From PWXP01 sp034005525 (GTDB lineage Bacteria; Planctomycetota; Planctomycetia; Pirellulales; Thermoguttaceae): DNA of 64,000 nucleotides. Below are positions 19,792 to 26,629 of the stretch, one piece after another (the stretch's first letter is position 1; every line of letters starts with the position of its first letter). The notes below the pieces were generated by a model. The model did no database searches and was not told the origin of the DNA. It saw only the letters and a program-made list of their open reading frames with translations. The stretch is from the NCBI GenBank assembly GCA_034005525.1, contig JAVEUP010000018.1, positions 1 through 64,000 on the forward strand, written 5' to 3'. A program made the position numbers and the translations under genes.

Positions 19792-19973
19792 TAGTCTGGA
19801 TTATTCATGTAGGGTGGAACAAGGTCGCGTGAGTCCTTGGTGGGCTTGCGCAAGCCAGCCCCGGGTGGTTTGCACGCCGTGCGCTGGAAGCAGGCCCGGC
19901 CAAGCGACCGAAGGCCCACCAGGGTCTTGGCTTGCTTGTCACCACCCTACATCGTCATGAATCATCCGGGTTA
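19792..19973. repeat. Family-E palindromic element, copy 2
   Basis: Second copy of the element at 434-608. Here the ends are better preserved: TAGTCTGGATTATTCATG on the left against TGAATCATCCGGGTTA on the right, which is an imperfect inverted repeat. The interior (GGTCGCGTGAGTCCTTGGTG to CACCAGGGTCTTGGCTTGCT) is nearly identical to copy 1. It sits between murJ and the small gene at 20001. A lone end-like fragment, GAATCATCCGGGATAG, is at 17970-17985. Confidence 0.75.
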
Positions 19974-20000
19974 GGTAAGCGGCAGAAGGAGAACACATCG

Positions 20001-20270
20001 ATGGCCAAGCAACGTACGCCCTACCAACAGGGGATTATCCGCAACTACTATCGCAATCGCGACACGATCGCCGTCCAGCGGCTTGGCGAGTTGGTGACCG
20101 ACTTGTACCTGGCCGAGGGCAAGGCCCGCGAGCGACTGTGGCAGCGGGCGACGGTGGCACTAGAAAACCTTGGCGTGTCGAAAGAGCAGATCGATCATCT
20201 TGTCTGCAGCGACGATCCGGCGCTCCTGGCACGGCAGGTCGAACGGCTCATGCAGAAGCCGGAGAAGTAG
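20001..20270 (+). CDS. Small conserved hypothetical protein
   Basis: An 89-residue, mostly helical, charged protein without signal peptide (AKQRTPYQQGIIRNYYRNRD ... LYLAEGKARERLWQRATVAL). It has the feel of a widely conserved planctomycete small protein, but I cannot assign a family. The start at 20001 has GAAGGAG eleven nucleotides upstream. It ends 32 nt before the CaMKII-association-domain gene, so they probably share a transcript. The RNYYRNRD stretch is basic, and nucleic-acid binding is possible but unproven. Confidence 0.65.
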   Translation: MAKQRTPYQQGIIRNYYRNRDTIAVQRLGELVTDLYLAEGKARERLWQRATVALENLGVSKEQIDHLVCSDDPALLARQVERLMQKPEK

Positions 20271-20302
20271 CAGGCAGTCTATTCACTACGAGGAGAAACG
20301 CT

Positions 20303-20713
20303 ATGAGCGAGACCCTTTCGGGCATTGACGAACCGCAGGTTGACGACCTGGTCGATCTGACCGAGCGGCTGATCGACAGCATTACCGAGGGCGACTGGGA
20401 GACCTACTCCGAGTTGTGCGATCCCACGCTAACCGCCTTCGAGCCGGAGGCCCGGGGCCAACTGGTCGAGGGATTGGAATTCCACGGCTTCTATTTCGAC
20501 CGCGGCGGCATGAAAGGGCCGCACAACACAACCCTTTGCTCCCCACACGTGCGCCTGATGGGCGACGCCGCGGTGGTCAGCTACGTGCGCCTCGTCCAGC
20601 GCGTCGACGGTGAAGGCCGCACCCTGACCGAGCGCTTCGAGGAAACCCGCGTCTGGCAACGCATCGACGACCGCTGGAAGCACGTCCATTTCCACCGGTC
20701 GGCGAATCAGTAG
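20303..20713 (+). CDS. Stand-alone CaMKII association-domain protein (SnoaL/NTF2 fold)
   Basis: A 136-residue protein whose whole length matches the hub (association) domain of animal Ca2+/calmodulin-dependent protein kinase II. The motifs are LCDPTLTAFEPEARG (animal: MCDPGMTAFEPEALG), QLVEGLEFHGFYFD (NLVEGLDFHRFYFE), SPHVRLMGD (NPHIHLMGD), EETRVWQR and WKHVHFHRS (WQIVHFHRS). In animals the domain forms 12-14-mers. Here no kinase is fused, so it probably forms a homo-oligomer with an NTF2-like pocket of unknown ligand. AGGAG precedes the ATG. A Ser/Thr kinase gene begins 0.9 kb downstream, but a partnership is speculative. Confidence 0.88.
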   Translation: MSETLSGIDEPQVDDLVDLTERLIDSITEGDWETYSELCDPTLTAFEPEARGQLVEGLEFHGFYFDRGGMKGPHNTTLCSPHVRLMGDAAVVSYVRLVQRVDGEGRTLTERFEETRVWQRIDDRWKHVHFHRSANQ

Positions 20714-20790
20714 GCTCAACCAAGGAGTCGGTCTGCAGAGACAGGGGAAACGGAGTAGGGTGGTTCTTACGGATCGTTTGCCGGCCTTGG

Positions 20791-20796
20791 TAGAAT
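20791..20796 (+). promoter_or_regulatory. Possible -10 box for the ECF sigma gene
   Basis: TAGAAT, identical to the rRNA -10 at 16006, ends 7 nt before the ATG at 20803. No good -35 hexamer and no Shine-Dalgarno are visible, so a leaderless transcript is possible. This is weak evidence. Confidence 0.3.
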
Positions 20797-20802
20797 AGGC
20801 CT

Positions 20803-21564
20803 ATGTCGCCTGACCCAACCGAAGATGGGCCAAGCCGGCCCAAGCAGTCGTGGTTCCCAACCACCCAGTGGACCGCGGTCGTCAACGCGGGTCGCGGTGG
20901 CGGGTCGGGGTCGGCCCGTGCGTTGGCCCGATTGTGCGAGGCCTACTGGTTTCCCCTCTATTCGTTCGTGCGCCGCTCGGGGTACGACACCGCGGACGCG
21001 GAAGACCTGACGCAGGGGTTCTTTGCCCGGCTACTGGAAAAGCATTACCTGGCGGCGGCCGACCCCCAGCGGGGGAGGTTCCGCTGTTTCCTGCTGGCCT
21101 CGCTGAAGCATTTCTTGGCTAACGAGTGGAATCGCGCCCATGCCCGCAAACGCGGCGGTCCGCAGGGCGTGATTCCGATCGACTTCCGGGACGCGGAGGA
21201 CCGCTACGGCAAGCAGCCCGCTGACACGCTTACCCCGGATCGGCTCTTCGAGCGGCGTTGGGCGTTGGCGCTCCTGGAGCACGTCCTTGGACGACTCCGG
21301 GAGGAGATGGCCAAGGAAGGGAAGACCGCCCTCTTCGAGCGTTTGAAGGATATCCTCGCCGGCCAGCACGATCCCTGCTCCTACGGCGAGATTGCCGAGG
21401 AACTCGGCACCACCGAGGGAGCGATCAAGGTGGCCGTCCACCGGCTGCGACGACGCTATCGCGAGTTGCTCAAAGCGGAGATCGCGGAGACGGTCGCCGG
21501 ACCGGACGAGCTGGAAGACGAACTGCGCCAACTGTTTACCGCCGTGAACAGGGTAGACCGCTGA
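20803..21564 (+). CDS. ECF-type RNA polymerase sigma factor (planctomycete group)
   Basis: A 253-residue sigma factor. Region 2 spans about residues 40-115: ARLCEAYWFPLYSFVRRSGY, then DAEDLTQGFFARLLEK, a region-2.3/2.4-like block. Region 4 is at about 180-230: SYGEIAEELGTTEGAIKVAV followed by HRLRRRYRELL, a helix-turn-helix for the -35 element. The N-terminal FPTTQWTAVVNAG is the trademark of the large planctomycete ECF group that accompanies Ser/Thr kinases. The kinase gene starts 70 bp downstream; these kinases are thought to control their sigma factor, replacing an anti-sigma factor. Confidence 0.88.
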   Translation: MSPDPTEDGPSRPKQSWFPTTQWTAVVNAGRGGGSGSARALARLCEAYWFPLYSFVRRSGYDTADAEDLTQGFFARLLEKHYLAAADPQRGRFRCFLLASLKHFLANEWNRAHARKRGGPQGVIPIDFRDAEDRYGKQPADTLTPDRLFERRWALALLEHVLGRLREEMAKEGKTALFERLKDILAGQHDPCSYGEIAEELGTTEGAIKVAVHRLRRRYRELLKAEIAETVAGPDELEDELRQLFTAVNRVDR

Positions 21565-21634
21565 ATTTGTCGTAACCTTTCAAAGCGTTTCCGTCAGGAA
21601 GGATTGAGAACCCTTTTGCCGCAGGAGAACAACC

Positions 21635-23485
21635 ATGGCGGAGATGAAGAAGTGCCCCCAATGTGGGGAAGATATCCCGGGCGACGGGCCGGAAGGGCTC
21701 TGCCCCAACTGCCTGCTGAAGGTCAACCTCCAACCGGACGAGTCGCAATCCGGATCGGAACCAGGCTTCACTTCCCCGTACTCCGGCCACTTCGTGCCGC
21801 CGCAGCCTGCGGAGCTGGCCCCGCATTTCCCGCAGCTTGAGATCCTCGAACTCTTGGGCCAGGGCGGGATGGCGGCCGTCTACAAGGCTCGGCAGCCGGG
21901 GCTGGATCGGCTGGTGGCCCTGAAGATCCTCCCCCGGGAAATCGGCGCCGACCCGGCCTTCGCTGAGCGGTTCACCCGCGAGGCCCGGGCGTTGGCCAGG
22001 CTGAGCCATCCGAACATCGTGGCAGTCTACGACTTCGGCCGGACCGCCGCCGGCCTGTTCTACTTCCTCATGGAGTTCGTCGACGGCGTGAACCTCCGCC
22101 AGGCGATCCGCGCAGGCAGCATGTCGCCCAAGGAGGCGTTGGCCATCGTACCGCAGATCTGTGACGCTCTGCAGTTCGCCCACGACGAGGGGATCGTCCA
22201 CCGCGACATCAAGCCGGAAAACGTCCTGCTGGACAAGCGCGGCCGGGTGAAGATCGCCGATTTCGGCCTGGCCAAGCTGCTGGGGCACGCACCGGGCGGC
22301 GTTTCCCTAACGGGCACGCAGCAGGTGATGGGCACGCTCCGCTACATGGCTCCCGAACAGATGGAGGGCACCAAGGCCGTCGATCACCGGGCCGACATCT
22401 ACTCGCTGGGCGTGGTGTTCTACGAACTCCTGACCGGCGAGGTGCCCGTCGGCCGCTTTGCTCCGCCGTCCAAGAAAGTCCAGATCGACGTGCGTCTGGA
22501 CGAAGTCGTGCTGCGGGCCCTGGAGGAAAAGCCGGAGCAGCGATACCAGCACGCCAGCGAGGTGAAGACGGCGGTGGAGAATGTTACGAGTCGGCCTGCC
22601 GGCGCGGTGTCGTCTGTCGCTCCGCCGGCGCCGCAAGCTCCTGTCGATTACATCAACCAGTTCCTCGGTTTCTTGATGACGCCGCAGCCCGGCTTTGGCA
22701 AGGCCGTCGGTATCCCGATGCTCATCGTGGCTGGCATCTGGATGGTCCTGTCATTGGCCGTGACCTTCCTCGTCCCGCAGGAAAGAAAACTTGTCCATGA
22801 AACCACAATGCTCGGGAACTACTTGTTGGTTCCACTCGGTTTCCTATACCTCACGGTGGCGTGGAAGATTTGCCAAAAGATCCGCACAACGGGCGTGAAT
22901 CAGCTAGCGGTGGTGGTGCCGGTCACGTTGTGTTGCGTTGTGATCACGGTGAGCCTCGTTTTGTGGCTGGCTCCTGCACGATGGTTCGGGGGACGCGAGC
23001 CGTGGGGTCTGAGCGAGACTGCGGAAATGCCGCCAGCGCCACAGGTGACGACGTTGAAGTCCTTCAGCACTACGGACCCCACTATTTTCGGTGACTTGGT
23101 GGTGGAAGATGGCGGCTGGTTTGCCAACTGCACTGAACCGCGGACCATCCCGTTGTTTGAAGTGACCAATCCCGGTGTGGAAGACTGCCAGATCATCTAC
23201 CGCGCGCAACTGAAAACGGAGAAGCTAAAAGGTCGGGCATATCTGGAAATGTGGTGCCGGCTGCCCGGCAGCGGTGAATTCTTCTCGCGCGGCCTCGATC
23301 ACGTCGCCACAGGCTCGACGGCTTGGGCGTCCCACGAAACCCCGTTCTTCCTGAAGAAAGGCGAGAAGCCCGAACTCCTCCGACTCAACCTCGTCGTCGA
23401 GGGGACCGGCCGCGTTGGTATCCGGAACATCGAGGTGTTGACGAACGCGAAACAATTGCCACCAGAGCGTAAGAAGGATACTTAA
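21635..23485 (+). CDS. Membrane Ser/Thr protein kinase with N-terminal zinc ribbon
   Basis: 616 residues. A zinc ribbon (KKCPQCGEDI ... LCPNCLLK, residues 6-30) precedes a Hanks-type kinase (about 70-320) with the P-loop LLGQGGMAAVYKA, ALKIL lysine, HRDIKPENVLL catalytic loop, ADFGLAK metal motif and APEQ. Three hydrophobic helices lie near 365-450. The C-terminal 150 residues form an extracytoplasmic beta-rich domain (FEVTNPGVEDCQIIYRA). It probably senses an outside signal and phosphorylates targets such as the sigma factor encoded just upstream. AGGAG sits before the ATG at 21635. Confidence 0.9.
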   Translation: MAEMKKCPQCGEDIPGDGPEGLCPNCLLKVNLQPDESQSGSEPGFTSPYSGHFVPPQPAELAPHFPQLEILELLGQGGMAAVYKARQPGLDRLVALKILPREIGADPAFAERFTREARALARLSHPNIVAVYDFGRTAAGLFYFLMEFVDGVNLRQAIRAGSMSPKEALAIVPQICDALQFAHDEGIVHRDIKPENVLLDKRGRVKIADFGLAKLLGHAPGGVSLTGTQQVMGTLRYMAPEQMEGTKAVDHRADIYSLGVVFYELLTGEVPVGRFAPPSKKVQIDVRLDEVVLRALEEKPEQRYQHASEVKTAVENVTSRPAGAVSSVAPPAPQAPVDYINQFLGFLMTPQPGFGKAVGIPMLIVAGIWMVLSLAVTFLVPQERKLVHETTMLGNYLLVPLGFLYLTVAWKICQKIRTTGVNQLAVVVPVTLCCVVITVSLVLWLAPARWFGGREPWGLSETAEMPPAPQVTTLKSFSTTDPTIFGDLVVEDGGWFANCTEPRTIPLFEVTNPGVEDCQIIYRAQLKTEKLKGRAYLEMWCRLPGSGEFFSRGLDHVATGSTAWASHETPFFLKKGEKPELLRLNLVVEGTGRVGIRNIEVLTNAKQLPPERKKDT

Positions 23486-23865
23486 GACCCAGGCTGGGAC
23501 GGTATCAGCCGTCAGCCACCTGTCGGCAAACACACCGCAGTGTGACAAAGAAGGTATTGTGGCTCGCTTGTGAACCCGCCTGCCGCAGGCAGCCGGAACC
23601 ACCCGTCCTACGACTGATTCGCCCCAAAAAATACTTGCACCCCCGTCCCGCTAAATCGGGAATTTTGCGGTTGTGGCAAAATGGCGATTCGGCAACAATG
23701 CCGCGGTTTCGATGCGGGATGGTCTCGGCAGGCTGTTCCGCGTCACGTTGCCGCGCGGCCCGCTCGACTTGGCGTCTGGGGGAGCAATTGTGGGCGGTCA
23801 ATAGGATGTTGCCGTCCGCGGGTGCGAACGCGCGGTCCTGAACGCAGACCGACAGGAGGGAACCG
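23486..23865 (+). other. Intergenic region upstream of the thioredoxin-protease gene
   Basis: No gene is supported. A short hairpin TCCCGCTAAATCGGGA followed by ATTTT (23646-23665) could be a weak terminator for the kinase gene. TTGCAC at 23635-23640 resembles a -35, but no matching -10 at proper spacing is convincing. Overlapping ORFs of about 100 codons on both strands lack family features. Confidence 0.35.
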
Positions 23866-25380
23866 ATGGTCTCGTTGCCCGCGGCCCTGGTGAGCTTGAC
23901 GCTTCTCGGCACTGGGGAAACTGTTCTTCTGGACTTCTACGCCGATTGGTGCGGCCCGTGCCGGGCGATGCATCCGACGGTGCAGGCCCTCGGTGCAAAG
24001 GGCTATCCGGTACGCAAGGTCAATGTGGACCGCGAACCGGACCTTGCAAAGCGTCATGGCGTCACGGCATTGCCGACTTTTGTGATGCTGGCCAACGGGA
24101 AGGAGGTCGCCCGGACGGTCGGCGGTGCCTCGTTTGCCCAGCTTGAACAGATGTGCCAAATTGCGGCCAGGCAAGACGGCCCACCGCGGCCGGGGGCTGC
24201 CGTTGCCGCTGACCGGCCGCGACGGGGGCCGGCAGGGGCTACAGAAGGCCAATCGGCGTCTTCCGACGTGATTCCCACCGCGGCGATCTTGCCCGCAAGG
24301 GAGTCGGAGCCTGCGGTCGGCAGCCGATTAGCGCCTGACGACCCGGATCAGTTGGCCCCGCACTGGTCACCGCGGCGCATTGCGGAAGAACAACTCATCG
24401 CTGCCACGGTGCGGCTGAGAATCCAAGATCCAAAAGGTCACTCCAGCGGTACCGGGACCCTTATCGACGCCCGGGGCGGCGAGGCGCTTGTCCTCACCTG
24501 CGGTCACATCTTCCGGGACTCGCAAGGCCAGGGCCGCATCGAGGTCGATCTTTTCGGTCCGCAAGCTTCGGAACGGATTCCCGGAAGGCTTGTGGCGTTC
24601 GACCTGAAGACCGACGTCGGGTTGGTCGCCATCCGCGTGCCCGGTCCGGTGGTCACCGCGCGGGTGGCCGAGTCGGGTTACCAGCTTAGTGAGGGGCAAT
24701 CGGTCATCTCGGTCGGCTGCGACAACGGGGCCGATCCCACAGCGCGTCACAGTCGCGTGAACTCGCTGAACAAGTTTCTCGGGCCGGCCAATATCCAGGT
24801 GGCCGGGCAGCCGGTGGAAGGGCGAAGCGGAGGCGGTTTGTTTTCACCCGAAGGTTTCGTCATTGGCGTATGTAATGCGGCAGACCCTCAAGACCGCGAG
24901 GGGTTGTTCGCCGCCGCCGAGTGCATTCACGCGATTCTGGATAGCGCCGGACTGAGTTACGTATACGACCCGGCCAAACCGGGCCCGGCCATGCCCGATG
25001 CGCCCGCCGAACCGGCCGGCTCCCCCGTTTCGTTGGCTGCGGCCGAGCAGCCAGGGGCCATGGAGGCGGAAGCGGCGCCCCGCGGCGCGCTGGAAGAAAT
25101 CCGATGGCCATCCCCGCCGGCCGCCAGCCCGGTCCGGACCGTTGCCGCCACGCGCGAGGACCTTCCCTCGCTCGATCGGGACGAGCGGATCGCCCTTGAC
25201 GAGATCCGTCGCCGGCTGGACGAAGGGTACGAGGTGGTTTGCATCATCCGGCCGCGCAACGATCCGCAGGCCAAAAGCGAGGTGCTCGTGCTCGACGAGG
25301 TCTCCTCGGGACTGCTGCGGCATCTCGAAGGGGCTGCTCACGCCGCCCAGCGGCCGCGCTTCACGTCGTCCCGGCAGTAG
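23866..25380 (+). CDS. Thioredoxin-trypsin-like protease fusion
   Basis: 504 residues. Residues 20-105 are a thioredoxin domain (VLLDFYADWCGPCRAMHPTV, with cis-Pro motif ALPTFVML). A 70-residue Ala/Pro/Arg linker follows, then a trypsin-like serine protease domain (about 180-365) with a plausible triad: His in LTCGHIF, Asp in KTDVGLVAI and Ser in GRSGGGLF. The remaining 140 residues are Pro/Ala-rich, then a helical tail. No clear signal peptide is visible although the N-terminus is mildly hydrophobic. AGGAGG lies 7 nt before the ATG. Coupling of a redox domain to a protease suggests redox-controlled or chaperone-assisted proteolysis; this is inference. Confidence 0.85.
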   Translation: MVSLPAALVSLTLLGTGETVLLDFYADWCGPCRAMHPTVQALGAKGYPVRKVNVDREPDLAKRHGVTALPTFVMLANGKEVARTVGGASFAQLEQMCQIAARQDGPPRPGAAVAADRPRRGPAGATEGQSASSDVIPTAAILPARESEPAVGSRLAPDDPDQLAPHWSPRRIAEEQLIAATVRLRIQDPKGHSSGTGTLIDARGGEALVLTCGHIFRDSQGQGRIEVDLFGPQASERIPGRLVAFDLKTDVGLVAIRVPGPVVTARVAESGYQLSEGQSVISVGCDNGADPTARHSRVNSLNKFLGPANIQVAGQPVEGRSGGGLFSPEGFVIGVCNAADPQDREGLFAAAECIHAILDSAGLSYVYDPAKPGPAMPDAPAEPAGSPVSLAAAEQPGAMEAEAAPRGALEEIRWPSPPAASPVRTVAATREDLPSLDRDERIALDEIRRRLDEGYEVVCIIRPRNDPQAKSEVLVLDEVSSGLLRHLEGAAHAAQRPRFTSSRQ

Positions 25381-25417
25381 CCCTGCGCATAGAACGCTTC
25401 CCCTGCTGGGGAGCAGG

Positions 25418-25426
25418 TGCTATGAT
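25418..25426 (+). promoter_or_regulatory. Extended -10 promoter candidate
   Basis: TGCTATGAT (25418-25426) fits an extended -10 (TGnTATnnT) about 130 nt before the membrane-protein gene at 25555. The intervening leader contains a CGGGACTGTCCCGCGAAA palindrome (25497-25514), related to family C. The -35 region is poor. Confidence 0.4.
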
Positions 25427-25554
25427 AGCATGTACCTGCGCCGGGATCCTTGCTGAGAACCGACGGCAAGGGTCTCTCGCGGGAGCGACCGCTTTCGGGA
25501 CTGTCCCGCGAAACGGTGCAGGCCGGCAGACAACGAACTTGGGAAGAATGCAAA

Positions 25555-26358
25555 ATGTCTTGTGAGCAACCGGTTTCCGGAGCCGATCACGGCGATTCCC
25601 CGGCAGCGTCATCAGCGTCTAGTTGCCAGAGGGGCCGTCTGGCGGGTGGCTGGCCTATTGGAGTGACATTCGCCGTGCTTGGGGGACTTGCGGCCTGGGG
25701 CCTGTTCTACGCATTTCATCCGGTGTTCGTCATTCCCCCGGAATTGGCGAATATCGACATGCCCAACAGTCAGCAGTCTGCCGACATCCGTGCGGCCGAG
25801 GTGAAGGCCGGCCTTTGCAACGCGCTTCTGGTGGTCGGTTGGATCGGCGCCTCCCTGGCCGGGGCTATGACGGTTGGCGAGGCGTGGGCCCGGCGTTCGT
25901 GGAAGATGGCTCTGGCAGGCGTTTTCGGCTGCGTGCTGGCCGGCGCTCTGCTGGGCGCCGCGGCCGGTTGGGTTGGCCACGTTGTCTATCACCTGCTGTT
26001 GATCCCGTTTGAGGGGACGACCAGTCTGCAGGGGACCGTTATGGTACAAATGGCGATGCTGGCCGTGCTCGGCGGCAGCATGGGGCTGATATTGGGAAGC
26101 CTGGGCGGATTCGCCCGCGGCACCTGGACGCGCGTTCTGGCCGGCGCCCTGGCGGGTGTTTTCGCCGGGATGATCTACCCGGTCGCCACGGCGTTCCTCG
26201 TTCCAGCCGCCCACACCGACTACGTGGTGCCCCGAGATGCCAGCGGGGCGTTTCCTTGGCTGATGATCACCGCCGTCTTCCTGGGCCTCATCATTCCGGG
26301 AATGCAAATGCAGCGGACTCGCAAGGCAAACACAAGTTCCGGCGAGCAAGGGCCGTGA
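25555..26358 (+). CDS. Integral membrane protein of unknown function
   Basis: 267 residues from the ATG at 25555, with a weak GGGAAG upstream. A polar N-terminus of about 35 residues precedes five or six hydrophobic helices (IGVTFAVLGGLAAWGLFYAF; ALLVVGWIGASLAGAM; MALAGVFGCVLAGALLGAAA; MLAVLGGSMGLILGSLGG; VLAGALAGVFAGMIYPVATA; LMITAVFLGLIIPG). The Gly/Ala-rich helices repeat in pairs, suggesting internal duplication. I do not recognise the family. No neighbours point to a role. Confidence 0.65.
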   Translation: MSCEQPVSGADHGDSPAASSASSCQRGRLAGGWPIGVTFAVLGGLAAWGLFYAFHPVFVIPPELANIDMPNSQQSADIRAAEVKAGLCNALLVVGWIGASLAGAMTVGEAWARRSWKMALAGVFGCVLAGALLGAAAGWVGHVVYHLLLIPFEGTTSLQGTVMVQMAMLAVLGGSMGLILGSLGGFARGTWTRVLAGALAGVFAGMIYPVATAFLVPAAHTDYVVPRDASGAFPWLMITAVFLGLIIPGMQMQRTRKANTSSGEQGP

Positions 26359-26480
26359 GGCCCTTGTTTCTGTGATACATTGCACAGTTCATCGCCTTCG
26401 TGACAAACTACTCCCCGGTTTGTTTCCGGCTGCCGCGCGCATGGGCGACGACCAGCGTGGAAGTCGGGGCAGAAACAGGG

Positions 26481-26581
26481 GGCTCTTCCGTTTCCAGGTG
26501 CAGACAGCCTTTGTCCCAGGGACGGCACAGCGGCGTGTGCCTACTACACTGTCGCGGCCTGCACCTAGAAAAGGAAGAGCC
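26481..26581. repeat. Family-B nested palindrome, copy 1
   Basis: Outer arms GGCTCTTCCGTTTCCAGGTG and CACCTAGAAAAGGAAGAGCC are the same as in family A, but the core is different: GACGGCACAGCGGCGTGTGC then CTACTACA. It fills the gap between two convergent genes (26359-26629), where nothing else is visible. Confidence 0.85.
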
Positions 26582-26629
26582 AAACAGGGGCCTGACGGCC
26601 CCCGCTCGCCTGTCGTTTACAGCGTTTGT

